Shown: positions 8,188 through 16,491 of the stretch, one piece after another | Numbering within the stretch: position 1 is the stretch's first letter | Layout: each line of letters opens with the position of its first letter | NCBI GenBank assembly: GCA_900544265.1 | Contig: UQUQ01000028.1 | Span: 1-27,918 of the forward strand | Direction of reading: 5' to 3' | Source: an uncultured Alistipes sp. | Lineage (GTDB): Bacteria > Bacteroidota > Bacteroidia > Bacteroidales > Rikenellaceae | DNA: 27,918 nucleotides | Made by a program: the position numbers and the translations under genes | The notes under the pieces: generated by a model | Databases searched by the model: none | What the model was told of the DNA's origin: nothing | What the model saw: the letters and a program-made list of their open reading frames with translations, nothing else

Positions 8188-8195
8188 CCGCAGCG

Positions 8196-10253
8196 GTGTT
8201 CCGGAACGTCATCCTCCTCGTGCTCTCGGCACTCTGCACGGCGACCGCCGCCGCGCAGGGCGACGCGACGGCGCGCAGCATCGACATCGAGCAGGTGGAG
8301 ATCGCCGCGAGCCGTCCGATGAAGCAGATCGGCGTGCAGCGCACGCTGATCGACAGCACCGTCCTGCGCGAGAACATCACCTCGTCGCTGGCCGACGCCC
8401 TGACCACCGGAACAACCATCTTCATCAAGTCCTACGGCCGCGCGACGCTCGCGACGGCCTCGTTCCGCGGCACGGCGCCCTCGCACACGCAGGTGACGTG
8501 GAACGGCATGAAGATCAACTCGCCGATGCTCGGGCAGGTGGACTTCTCGCTCATCCCCTCCTACTTCATCGACGACGCGGCGGTCTTCCACGGCGCCAGC
8601 TCGGTGGGCATCACGGGCGGCGGACTGGGCGGCGCCGTGACGCTGAAGACCTCGCCGCCCGCGGAGGAGGGGCTCTCGCTGCGCTACGTGCAGGGCGTGG
8701 GGTCGTTCTCGACCTTCGACGAGTTCGCCCGCCTGACCTGGCGCGGGAAGCGCTGGAGCAGCTCCACGCGCGTGCTGTGCAGCACCTCGGAGAACGACTT
8801 CCGCTACCACAACTACAACACCAAGCAGTTCGTCACGGACGAGAACGGCAACATCGTCGACAGCTACTACCCGCTGCAGCGCAACCGCGGCGGAGGCTTC
8901 CGCGACCTGCACGTGATGCAGGAGCTCTACTACACGACGCGCGGCGGCGACCGGCTCTCGCTGGCGGCCTGGTACCTCGACTCGCACCGCGGGCTGGCGA
9001 TGACCAGCGCCGAGCGCAACACCGACAAGCAGAAGCGCAACACGCAGGACGAGCGCACGCTGCGTGCCGTGGCGGCATGGCAGCGGCTGCGCGGCGGGCT
9101 GAAGACGGAGGTGCGCGGCGGCTACACCCACACCGAGATGCGCTACCTGATGCGCGTCGACGTCGAGGGGCAGGGCAACTTCTTCTCGGCGACCGATGCG
9201 CAGAGCCGCATCCGCACGCTCTTTGCCGAGGCCGAGGCCGAATACGCCCTCGGCGAGCGGTGGCTCTTCACGGGCAGCCTCTCCATGCATCAGCACGACA
9301 CGCGCACGGGCGACCTCTCGCTCATCGACTACGTCACGGGCCAGCACGCCGACACGCTCTACCGCAAGCAGCGCTTCGAGGCCTCGGCCTTCGCCGCCGT
9401 GAAGTGGCGGCTCCACCCGCGGCTGGGCCTGGCGGCCGACCTGCGCTGGGAGCTCTACGGCGACCGCACGACACCCCTCATTCCGGCGCTCTTCGCCGAC
9501 TATCTGCTCTCGCGGCGCGGCAACGTCGTCGTGAAGGCCTCGGCGGCGCGCAACTACCGCTTCCCGACCCTGAACGACCTCTATTTCCGCCCGGGCGGCA
9601 ACCCCGACCTCAAACCCGAACACGGCTGGACGTGGGATGCCGGCGTCGAGACGGCGCTCGAACGCGGAGCGCACAGCCTGAAGGCTTCCGTCACGGCCTT
9701 CGACTCCTATATCGACGACTGGATTCTCTGGATTGCCACCGCCAAGCAGGGCATCTACACGCCGGTCAACGTGCGGCGCGTACACAGCTACGGCATCGAG
9801 ACGAAACTCACGGCCCGCACGGCGTGGGGCAACGGCTGGCAGGCCCTCTTCGACGGCAACTTCGCCTGGACGCGCTCGATCAACCGCGGCGACAAGTTCA
9901 GCGACGCGGACCGCTCGGTGGGCAAGCAGCTGGTCTACATCCCGGTCTACTCGGCGGCCTTCACCGCGCGGCTGCTGTGGCGGCGGTGGGAGCTCGACTA
10001 CAAGTGGTGCTGGTACAGCGAGCGCTACACGATGACGGACAACGACCCCGGCGTGCTGGGGCGCGTGAAGCCCTATTTCATGAGCGACCTGTCGCTCGCC
10101 CGCAGCTTCGAGTGCGCGTGGGCGTCGTTCTCGCTCAAGGGCTGCATCCACAACCTGCTGAACGAGGAGTACGAAACGGTCCTCTCGCGACCGATGCCGC
10201 GGCTCAACGTCTCGTTCTTCCTGGGCATCACCCCCAAATTCCGCAAACGATGA
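8196..10253 (+). CDS. btuB: BtuB-like TonB-dependent cobalamin receptor
   Basis: A 685-residue outer-membrane receptor. The only plausible start is GTG at 8196, which gives a signal peptide ending TATAAAQ; the next in-frame ATG is far inside the plug. The plug follows a TonB-box-like IDIEQVEIAASRP and contains SYGRATLATASFRGTAPSHTQ..WNGMKINSPMLGQVDFSLIP and GGGLGGAVTL. It lacks the N-terminal carboxypeptidase-like domain of SusC proteins, as is usual for B12 and metal receptors. The barrel has FPTLNDLYFRPGGNPDLKPE and ends NEEYETVLSRPMPRLNVSFFL. Riboswitch and BtuG context support cobalamin as substrate. The permease genes btuFCD are not in this window. Confidence 0.93.
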   Translation: MFRNVILLVLSALCTATAAAQGDATARSIDIEQVEIAASRPMKQIGVQRTLIDSTVLRENITSSLADALTTGTTIFIKSYGRATLATASFRGTAPSHTQVTWNGMKINSPMLGQVDFSLIPSYFIDDAAVFHGASSVGITGGGLGGAVTLKTSPPAEEGLSLRYVQGVGSFSTFDEFARLTWRGKRWSSSTRVLCSTSENDFRYHNYNTKQFVTDENGNIVDSYYPLQRNRGGGFRDLHVMQELYYTTRGGDRLSLAAWYLDSHRGLAMTSAERNTDKQKRNTQDERTLRAVAAWQRLRGGLKTEVRGGYTHTEMRYLMRVDVEGQGNFFSATDAQSRIRTLFAEAEAEYALGERWLFTGSLSMHQHDTRTGDLSLIDYVTGQHADTLYRKQRFEASAFAAVKWRLHPRLGLAADLRWELYGDRTTPLIPALFADYLLSRRGNVVVKASAARNYRFPTLNDLYFRPGGNPDLKPEHGWTWDAGVETALERGAHSLKASVTAFDSYIDDWILWIATAKQGIYTPVNVRRVHSYGIETKLTARTAWGNGWQALFDGNFAWTRSINRGDKFSDADRSVGKQLVYIPVYSAAFTARLLWRRWELDYKWCWYSERYTMTDNDPGVLGRVKPYFMSDLSLARSFECAWASFSLKGCIHNLLNEEYETVLSRPMPRLNVSFFLGITPKFRKR

Positions 10254-10963
10254 ACACGCTCCGTGAACGGCTCGTCGCCATGAGCGACCCCGCCTACCGA
10301 CAGTTCAACGCCTCGCTGCTGCCGGGCGTCACCGACATGCTGGGCATCCGCCTGCCCAAACTGCGCGCGCTGGCCCGCGAGATCGCCCGCGGCGAGGCGT
10401 GGCGCGACCTGCTCCGCGACGGCGACATCCGCTACTTCGAGGAGCGCATGCTCCGCGGGCTGGTCATCGGCTACGTCCGCTGCCCGCTGGAGGAGCGGCT
10501 CGCGCTGGTGCGGGACTTCGTTCCGACGATCGACAACTGGGCCGTCTGCGACACCTTCTGCCGGCGGCTGCGAAACGACGAACGCGAACCGGTGTGGCGC
10601 ATGATCCAGCCGTTGTTCGCGTCGCCGCGGGAGTTCGAGGCCCGCTTCGCCGCGGTGACGGCCCTCGGCAACTTCGTCGACGCGGAGCACCTCGACCGCC
10701 TCTTCGAGCGGCTCGAGGCCGTGCGCTGCGAGGCCTACTACGCCCGCATGGGCGTGGCATGGGCCGTATCGGTCTGCTACGTGAAGTTCCCCGAGCGGAC
10801 CGAAGCGTGGCTCGACCGGTGCCGCCTCGACGACTGGACCTTCAACCGTTCGCTGCAGAAGATCACCGAATCGTGGCGCGTGGACGATGCGGCCAAACGG
10901 CGCATCCGTGCCAGAAAACGTCCCGCAAAAAAGGGGCTCCCGGAGGACAAATCGGCAAAATAA
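10250..10963 (+). CDS. DNA alkylation repair protein, AlkD-like HEAT-repeat glycosylase
   Basis: A 237-residue protein made of paired helices. It opens with MSDPAYRQFNASLLPGV and MLGIRLPKLRALARE, has FEERMLRGLVIGY, and carries the family signature FVPTIDNWAVCDTFC, where the Trp and Asp match the DNA-binding and catalytic positions known in AlkD (W..xD). Further on are FASPREFEARFAAVTALGNFVD and the closing YVKFPERTEAWL. AlkD enzymes excise alkylated purines without flipping the base. The ATG overlaps the btuB stop (ATGA at 10250-10253), so it is coupled to the B12 operon, with no obvious functional link. The Lys/Arg-rich tail is expected for a DNA binder. Confidence 0.88.
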   Translation: MNTLRERLVAMSDPAYRQFNASLLPGVTDMLGIRLPKLRALAREIARGEAWRDLLRDGDIRYFEERMLRGLVIGYVRCPLEERLALVRDFVPTIDNWAVCDTFCRRLRNDEREPVWRMIQPLFASPREFEARFAAVTALGNFVDAEHLDRLFERLEAVRCEAYYARMGVAWAVSVCYVKFPERTEAWLDRCRLDDWTFNRSLQKITESWRVDDAAKRRIRARKRPAKKGLPEDKSAK

Positions 10964-10966
10964 TAG

Positions 10967-10986
10967 TATATTTGCATATATTTGCA
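10967..10986 (+). promoter_or_regulatory. Duplicated -7 promoter element
   Basis: TATATTTGCA occurs twice in perfect tandem (10967-10976 and 10977-10986). Each copy contains TAnnTTTG, so two start sites 10 bp apart are possible, one helical turn from each other. The copies start just after the stop of the AlkD-like gene and lie 27 nt before the glycosyltransferase at 11013. No clear -33 element is seen. Confidence 0.6.
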
Positions 10987-11012
10987 ACGACTGAAGACGA
11001 AACACCGACGCC

Positions 11013-11732
11013 ATGCGCAAACTGGTAATCATTCCGACCTACAACGAAAAGGAGAACATCTCGGCGATGATCTCGAAAGTCTTTTCGCTGCCCGAACCCT
11101 TCGACATGCTCGTCATCGACGACGGATCGCCCGACGGCACGGCAGCGATCGTCCGCGAACGGCAGCGGGAGTTTCCCGACCGCCTGCACCTGATCGAACG
11201 CAAGGGCAAGCTGGGCCTTGGCACGGCCTACCTGGCGGGCTTCCGCTGGGGACTGGAGCAGGGCTACGACTACCTCTGCGAGATGGACTGCGACTTCTCG
11301 CACAACCCCGACGACCTGGTGCGGCTCTACCGCGCGGCGGCCGAGGGCTACGACGTGGTCGTGGGCTCGCGCTACGTGCAGGGCGTCAACGTCGTCAACT
11401 GGCCCATGGGGCGGCTGCTGATGTCCTATTTCGCCTCGATGTACGTGCGGCTGGTCACGCGCATGCCGCTGCGCGACGCCACGGCCGGCTTCGTCTGCTA
11501 CTCACGCCGGGCGCTCGAGACGATCGACCTGGACCGCATCCGCATGAAGGGCTACGGATTCCAGATCGAGATGAAGTATACGGCCTGGAAGCTGGGCATG
11601 AAGCTGCGCGAAGTCTCGATCATCTTCACCGAGCGCCGCGAGGGGGCCTCGAAGATGTCGGGCGGCATCTTCGGCGAAGCCTTCTTCGGGGTCCTCGGGC
11701 TTCCGCTGCGCCGAATCCGCGGCCGCCGGTAA
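11013..11732 (+). CDS. Polyprenol-phosphate sugar synthase, GT2 (Dpm1-like)
   Basis: A 239-residue family 2 glycosyltransferase. N-terminal VIIPTYNEKENI and LVIDDGSPDGT bind the nucleotide sugar; CEMDCDFSHNPDDLV carries the DxD metal site, followed by VVGSRYVQG, the DATAGFVCYSR acceptor region, GYGFQIEMKYTAWKLG, and I-FTERREGASKM. This set is characteristic of dolichol/undecaprenyl-phosphate mannose synthases (Dpm1), which move a sugar from GDP- or UDP-sugar to a polyprenyl phosphate at the inner face of the membrane. It has no C-terminal membrane helices. The convergent GtrA and GT39 genes next to it would flip and use such a lipid-linked sugar. Confidence 0.92.
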   Translation: MRKLVIIPTYNEKENISAMISKVFSLPEPFDMLVIDDGSPDGTAAIVRERQREFPDRLHLIERKGKLGLGTAYLAGFRWGLEQGYDYLCEMDCDFSHNPDDLVRLYRAAAEGYDVVVGSRYVQGVNVVNWPMGRLLMSYFASMYVRLVTRMPLRDATAGFVCYSRRALETIDLDRIRMKGYGFQIEMKYTAWKLGMKLREVSIIFTERREGASKMSGGIFGEAFFGVLGLPLRRIRGRR

Positions 11733-11750
11733 TCCGACACGCCGTCCCGG

Positions 11751-11797
11751 AAAAATCCGCGCGGGCAGGAGATCGCTCCTGCCCGCGCGTCTGTTTT
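11751..11797. terminator. Bidirectional terminator between convergent genes
   Basis: CGCGCGGGCAGGAG (11758-11771) pairs perfectly with 11776-11789 around the loop ATCG. It is flanked by A5 on the left (11751-11755) and by TCTGTTTTG on the right, giving a U-tract in each direction. It lies between the stop of the Dpm1-like gene (11732) and the stop of the minus-strand GtrA gene (11824) and can serve both. Confidence 0.88.
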
Positions 11798-11823
11798 GCA
11801 ACCGTCCGCCGCCGGGGCGCGGA

Positions 11824-12192
11824 TCAGAAGTTGAAAAAGTAGTTCATGAAGAAGTTCCAGAAAGTCACCACCCCGATGGCGAAGAGCTTGGCCAGATAGA
11901 AGTTGAGCCGGAAGCGGCCGTGCAGCACGTAGATCGTCAGGTTGTTGATCGCAAGGCCCACGGCCGAAATGCCCAGAAAGCGCATGTACTGGACGGCGAC
12001 GTGCGGATCGGTGCTGCCGAAGGTCCACAGGCGGTTGAGCACGTAGTTCGACGTCGCGGCGCACAGAAAGCCCAGCGAATTGGCCACATACTTGTTCAGG
12101 CGCAGCCACTCCTTGCAGAGATACGTGATGCCGAAGTCGACGAAGACGCCCGACCCGCCCACGAGGCAGAATTTGAGGAACTGTTCGATCAT
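11824..12192 (-). CDS. GtrA family membrane protein
   Basis: A 122-residue protein with four membrane helices (about 5-26, 34-54, 72-91, 97-119). The start FLKFCLVGGSGVFVDFGITYL and the segment NSLGFLCAATSNYVLNRLWTF are the GtrA signature, and the end FWNFFMNYFFNF is typical. GtrA-like proteins are thought to flip polyprenyl-phosphate-linked sugars across the inner membrane. Its ATG overlaps the stop of the GT39 gene (ATGA at 12189-12192), so the two are coupled. Together with the Dpm1-like enzyme they would make, flip and use one lipid-linked sugar. Confidence 0.93.
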   Translation of the reverse strand: MIEQFLKFCLVGGSGVFVDFGITYLCKEWLRLNKYVANSLGFLCAATSNYVLNRLWTFGSTDPHVAVQYMRFLGISAVGLAINNLTIYVLHGRFRLNFYLAKLFAIGVVTFWNFFMNYFFNF

Positions 12193-13904
12193 AGATGTGC
12201 GACCTCCACACGGAGGAGTTTACCGTTGAACCAGTTGACATAGCCCTCGCGGCGCAGGGCGAAGCCGGCGTCGAAATCCGTGCCGGCGAGCTCGTCGGGG
12301 ACGCACAGGGGCACCTCCAGCGTCAGATGGCCGCGGGCCGGAAGGGTGAAGGGCGCCGCCTCCACGGGGAACTCCTCGACACGGAAGCGGCCGTGCTTCC
12401 ACAGCATGACGAGCGAAAGGGGGCGGCCGTCGACCCGGATGTCGTAGTCATAGGGGTTCTCCAGACGCAGCGTGAGCGTCAGCTCCTCGCCCGGCGCAAC
12501 CCGTGCGGGCAGCCCCTCGCAGGCGATCCCGACGCGGCGCGTCGGGAGGTAGCAGCTGTCGACAAGCCACGTGAAGCGCCGTCCGTTGGCCAGCGCGACG
12601 CTCCGCACGGACAACGTCGTGTCGGAGGCCGTGCGCGCCGCGGTCTCGACGAGCACCTCGCGTCCGGCGAAGCGGTCGTCGTCATCGCGGAACTGCCACT
12701 GGTGCGTGCGGTAGCGGATGTTGGGCTGGCAGTAGGCCTCGCCACCCGTATAGAAGCGGTACTTGGCCGCCACGGCATATCCGTGGCGGAAGACGACCGG
12801 GCGGCCGTCGGCCACGCGGGCGATCTCGCCGTAGCTTGCGGCGTTGTCGAAGACCTCGAAGCGGATGTGCAGCGGGTTGAAGATCATCTCCAGCCGCACG
12901 AGCGCCACGAGGACGATCGTCACGCCGCCGGCCCGCATCAGGTAGCGGCGCGTGCGGGGGTGGCGGCGGGCATAGTCGAAGAGCACCCACAGCAGGCCGA
13001 ACGTCGCGACGATGATCCACTGCGGCTGCACGTAGCCGCGCAGCGACGAGAGGAGGAAGAAGCCGATGAAGGCGGGCGGCAGCAGCTTCAGCGCCCGCTG
13101 CAGGGCGTTCTGCGGCCGGGTCTTGCGCCAGGCCTGAACATAGAGCGGCACGAAGAGGGGGTTGAAGACCACCAGCACGTTGAGCAGGAACTCCACGGGG
13201 TAGTTGGGGCGGAAGACCGAGTTGCGTCCCGCGAGGTGGTAGGCGAACGACGCCCAGTCGTGTTCGTACTGCCAGAGCAGGTGCGGGACGAGGAGCACGA
13301 GGGCCACGGCGCCGGAGGCGTAGAGCCCGGGGCGCAGCAGCAGGCGCGGATTGGCCGCCAGGCAGAAGATCACCACCAGCGCCCCGTGGTATTTGCTGTA
13401 GGCCATCGCGGCCATCGCCACGCCCATCCAGAGCCAGGCCAGGGGCCGCCGCTCGGCGAAGTTGCGGAACGTCCAAAGGAAGAGTGCCGCGGTCATCATC
13501 AGCGGCCCGTCGGGCACGGCGATGAAGCCGTAGAGCTCGAGGATGAGCGTCGCGGCCGACAGCACGACGTAGAGCGCCGCATCGCGGCGCGTGGCCTCCG
13601 CCGGGCGGACGAGCCGCCAGAAAACATAGAGGTAGAGCGGCTGCAGCAGCGTGAAGAAGAGGCGCACGCCCAGCTCGCCGCCCGCCACCAGGCCGCCCAG
13701 ACGCACGAGCAGCGCCGTCATCGGGGGGTGGTCGAAGTATCCCCACGCAAGCCGCTCGGCGAACATATGGTAGTAGGCCTCGTCGTTGGCCAACTCTGTC
13801 AGACCGGCCTGCAGCAGGTTGCACACCCACCACACGCCCAGCCACACGGCCACCAGCGCATCGGCTCCGAGCCGTGGAAATCTTTTTCGGACAAAACGCT
13901 CCAT
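12189..13904 (-). CDS. GT39-type membrane glycosyltransferase (ArnT/PMT-like)
   Basis: A 571-residue polytopic protein. The first loop has ELANDEAYYHMFAERLAWGYFDHPPMTALLVR, the D-E-A-Y-Y and DHPP pattern of GT-C enzymes of family 39 (PMT_2), where the first Asp binds the acceptor or lipid phosphate. About nine to eleven membrane helices follow to around residue 390, then a beta-rich periplasmic domain of about 180 residues with LTLRLENPYDYDIRVDG and closing LRREGYVNWFNGKLL. Such enzymes transfer sugars from polyprenyl phosphate to lipid A or other acceptors; the acceptor is not evident. ATG at 13904 is used; a TTG at 13916 would lie inside the -7 element. Confidence 0.9.
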   Translation of the reverse strand: MERFVRKRFPRLGADALVAVWLGVWWVCNLLQAGLTELANDEAYYHMFAERLAWGYFDHPPMTALLVRLGGLVAGGELGVRLFFTLLQPLYLYVFWRLVRPAEATRRDAALYVVLSAATLILELYGFIAVPDGPLMMTAALFLWTFRNFAERRPLAWLWMGVAMAAMAYSKYHGALVVIFCLAANPRLLLRPGLYASGAVALVLLVPHLLWQYEHDWASFAYHLAGRNSVFRPNYPVEFLLNVLVVFNPLFVPLYVQAWRKTRPQNALQRALKLLPPAFIGFFLLSSLRGYVQPQWIIVATFGLLWVLFDYARRHPRTRRYLMRAGGVTIVLVALVRLEMIFNPLHIRFEVFDNAASYGEIARVADGRPVVFRHGYAVAAKYRFYTGGEAYCQPNIRYRTHQWQFRDDDDRFAGREVLVETAARTASDTTLSVRSVALANGRRFTWLVDSCYLPTRRVGIACEGLPARVAPGEELTLTLRLENPYDYDIRVDGRPLSLVMLWKHGRFRVEEFPVEAAPFTLPARGHLTLEVPLCVPDELAGTDFDAGFALRREGYVNWFNGKLLRVEVAHL

Positions 13905-13913
13905 AGCTGCGGC

Positions 13914-13921
13914 CAAAGATA
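13914..13921 (-). promoter_or_regulatory. -7 promoter element for GT39-gtrA operon
   Basis: Minus strand TATCTTTG matches TAnnTTTG. Only 9 nt separate its last base from the ATG at 13904, so the transcript would have almost no 5' leader. No -33 motif is apparent. Confidence 0.55.
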
Positions 13922-14012
13922 CGAAAATTTATCACAATTCGCGCGCGGCGCCCGCCAATCCGCGCGGCAGGTCGCTGTTTACAATTTGTTCATTAAAAAA
14001 CCGCGCCGCGGC

Positions 14013-14042
14013 TTGCCGATCCGCAAACTCTCCCTATCTTTG
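14013..14042 (+). promoter_or_regulatory. Promoter of the nrdDG riboswitch transcript
   Basis: TTG at 14013-14015 and TATCTTTG at 14035-14042 are separated by 19 nt, close to the Bacteroidetes consensus. The predicted start near 14047-14050 coincides with the 5' edge of the cobalamin aptamer. Confidence 0.7.
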
Positions 14043-14048
14043 TCTCGG

Positions 14049-14216
14049 CAAGGTTCCCCGCCGGCGGCTGCCGGCACGGGATCAAAAGGGAACACCTGTG
14101 CGAATCAGGGACTATTCCCGTAGCTGTGAGCTCCATGCGGGCTGCGCAATCTCAACATGCCACTGTCCCCCGGGACGGGAAGGCGCGCAGCGGGAGCGAG
14201 TCAGAAGACCTGCCCT
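14049..14216 (+). ncRNA. Cobalamin riboswitch upstream of nrdD
   Basis: A second complete cobalamin aptamer: AAGGTTCC at 14050, GGGATCAAAAGGGAA at 14078-14092, CTGTGCGAATCAGGGACTA, GTAGCTGTGAGC at 14120-14131, the B12 box GCCACTG at 14159-14165, GGGAAGGCG, and GAGTCAGAAGACCTGCC at 14198-14214. Block order and spacing match the copy at 5974-6142, while the variable stems differ, so it is not a recent duplicate. It controls class III ribonucleotide reductase, fitting the known theme of cobalamin repressing B12-independent isoenzymes. Confidence 0.95.
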
Positions 14217-14373
14217 GCCATACACGGACACCTGCCCTCGGGATATGGGGCAATCCGGAACTGTTTGATTTGCAACACATATTTTTATCGGGAAGAGCCA
14301 CCTTCCGATCCGCCGACGGACCGGAGGGCGGATGCTCCGCCCCGGAACGTACAACCATAAAAAAGGGATGACC
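14217..14373 (+). promoter_or_regulatory. Leader between riboswitch and nrdD (expression platform)
   Basis: About 155 nt without a gene. It holds an AT-rich stretch (14258-14288) and a hairpin just before the start codon: GGGCGGA (14326-14332) with TCCGCCC (14336-14342). No U-tract follows that hairpin, so it is not a standard terminator. An A-rich tract with AAAAAAGGG lies directly upstream of the two candidate ATGs at 14368 and 14374. How cobalamin binding reaches the start site cannot be told by eye. Confidence 0.4.
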
Positions 14374-16491
14374 ATGGGTATTTCGGAACTTTACATCGTC
14401 AAGCGCGACGGCAAACGCGAGGCGTTCTCCGTCGAGAAGATCAAACGGGCCGTCAGCAAGGCCTTTCTGTCGGTCGGCGGCTACGCCACGGACGACGACC
14501 TCACGGCCGTGCTGAGCCGCGTGCACGTCGCCGACGGCATGTCCGTCGAGGAGATTCAGAACCAGGTGGAGGTGGCCCTCATGGCCGAGCGCTACTTCGC
14601 CGTGGCCAAAAGCTACATGCTCTACCGCCAGCGCCACACCGAGGAGCGCGAGGAGCGCGAGAAGCTGCGCTTCCTGACCGACTACTGCGACGCCTCGAAC
14701 CCCGCGACGGGCTCGAAGTACGACGCCAACGCCAACGTCGAGAACAAGAACATCGCCACGCTCATCGGCGAGCTGCCCAAGCAGAACTTCATCCGCCTGA
14801 ACCGCCGCCTGCTGACCGACCGCCTGAAGGAGATGTACGGCAAGGAGCTCGCGGACCGCTACCTCTACCTGCTGCACAACCACTTCATCTACAAGAACGA
14901 CGAGACCTCGATGGCCAACTACTGCGCCTCGATCACGATGTACCCGTGGCTGCTCGGCGGCACGCTCTCGATCGGCGGCAACTCGACGCGCCCGACCAAC
15001 CTCAAGTCCTTCTGCGGCGGCTTCGTCAACATGGTCTTCATCGTCTCGTCGATGCTCTCGGGCGCGTGCGCCACGCCCGAGTTCCTCATGTACATGAACT
15101 ACTTTGTCGAACAGGAGTACGGCGAGGACTACTACCTGCACGCCGACCGCGTCGTCGACCTCTCGTCCAAACGCCGCACGATCGACAAGGTCATCACCGA
15201 CTGCTTCGAGCAAATCGTCTACTCGATCAACCAGCCCACCGGCGCGCGCAACTTCCAGGCCGTCTTCTGGAACGTCGCCTACTACGACCGCTACTACTTC
15301 GAGAGCCTCTTCGGGGAGTTCGTCTTCCCGGACGGTTCGCGCCCCCGCTGGGAGTCGCTCTCGTGGCTCCAGAAGCGCTTCATGCGGTGGTTCAACCGCG
15401 AGCGCACGCGCACGGTGCTGACCTTCCCCGTCGAGACGATGGCGCTGCTCACGCGCGACGGCGACGTGATGGACCGCGAGTGGGGCGACTTCACGGCCGA
15501 GATGTATGCCGAGGGGCACTCGTTCTTCACCTACATCAGCGACAACGCCGACTCGCTCTCGTCGTGCTGCCGCCTGCGCAACGAGATCCAGGACAACGGC
15601 TTCAGCTACACGCTCGGCGCCGGCGGCGTCTCGACCGGCTCGAAGAGCGTGCTGACGATCAACCTCAACCGCTGCGTGCAGTACGCCGTGAAGAACGGCA
15701 TGCACTACCTCACCTTCCTGGGCGAGATCACCGACCTGGTGCACAAGGTGCAGTTAGCCTACAACGAGAACCTCAAGGAGTTGCAGCGCAAGGGCATGCT
15801 GCCGCTCTTCGACGCCGGGTACATCAACCTCGCGCGGCAGTACCTGACCATCGGCGTCAACGGACTGGTCGAGGCGGCCGAGTTCCTCGGGCTGAAGATC
15901 GACGACAACGACGACTACGCCCGCTTCGTGCAGGAGGTGCTGGGGCTCGTCGAGCAGTACAACCGCCGCTACCGCACGCGCGAGGTGATGTTCAACTGCG
16001 AGATGATCCCCGCGGAGAACGTCGGCGTGAAGCATGCCAAGTGGGACCGCGAGGACGGCTACGCCGTGCCGCGCGACTGCTACAACTCCTACTTCTACGT
16101 CGTCGAGGACCCGTCGCTGAACGTCATCGACAAGTTCCGCCTGCACGGGCGCCGCTACATCGAGCATCTGACCGGCGGCTCGGCCCTGCACATGAACCTC
16201 GAGGAGCACCTCTCGAAGGAGCAGTACCGGCAGCTGCTGCGCGTAGCGGCAGCCGAAGGGTGCAACTACTTCACGTTCAACATTCCGAACACGGTCTGCA
16301 ACGCGTGCGGACACATCGACAAGCGCTACCTGAAGGAGTGCCCCGCGTGCCACTCGGCCAACGTCGACTACCTCACGCGCGTGATCGGCTACATGAAACG
16401 CGTGTCGAACTTCTCGGCTGCGCGCCAACAGGAGGCCGCGCGCCGCTACTACGGACACATGACCCCCGCGGAGGATGGTGCGCTATCATAA
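14374..16491 (+). CDS. nrdD: Anaerobic ribonucleoside-triphosphate reductase, class III
   Basis: A 705-residue glycyl-radical enzyme making deoxyribonucleotides without oxygen or B12. Residues 1-90 form an ATP-cone (YIVKRDGKREAFSVEKIKRAV ... SYMLYRQRH) for allosteric control. The catalytic barrel includes SSCCRLRNEIQDNGFSYTLG and GSKSVLTINLNRC. Near the end are the zinc-binding CNACGHID...CPACHS and the radical loop TRVIGYMKRVSNFS, in which the Gly of RVIGY carries the radical. An ATG at 14368 is an alternative; 14374 is preferred because GGG then sits at ribosome-binding distance. It overlaps nrdG by 17 nt. Confidence 0.96.
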   Translation: MGISELYIVKRDGKREAFSVEKIKRAVSKAFLSVGGYATDDDLTAVLSRVHVADGMSVEEIQNQVEVALMAERYFAVAKSYMLYRQRHTEEREEREKLRFLTDYCDASNPATGSKYDANANVENKNIATLIGELPKQNFIRLNRRLLTDRLKEMYGKELADRYLYLLHNHFIYKNDETSMANYCASITMYPWLLGGTLSIGGNSTRPTNLKSFCGGFVNMVFIVSSMLSGACATPEFLMYMNYFVEQEYGEDYYLHADRVVDLSSKRRTIDKVITDCFEQIVYSINQPTGARNFQAVFWNVAYYDRYYFESLFGEFVFPDGSRPRWESLSWLQKRFMRWFNRERTRTVLTFPVETMALLTRDGDVMDREWGDFTAEMYAEGHSFFTYISDNADSLSSCCRLRNEIQDNGFSYTLGAGGVSTGSKSVLTINLNRCVQYAVKNGMHYLTFLGEITDLVHKVQLAYNENLKELQRKGMLPLFDAGYINLARQYLTIGVNGLVEAAEFLGLKIDDNDDYARFVQEVLGLVEQYNRRYRTREVMFNCEMIPAENVGVKHAKWDREDGYAVPRDCYNSYFYVVEDPSLNVIDKFRLHGRRYIEHLTGGSALHMNLEEHLSKEQYRQLLRVAAAEGCNYFTFNIPNTVCNACGHIDKRYLKECPACHSANVDYLTRVIGYMKRVSNFSAARQQEAARRYYGHMTPAEDGALS

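Noticed and set aside
12195..14123. 642-codon plus-strand ORF
   Set aside because: Antisense shadow of the GT39 gene; composition is rich in Arg/His/Gln/Glu with no domain.
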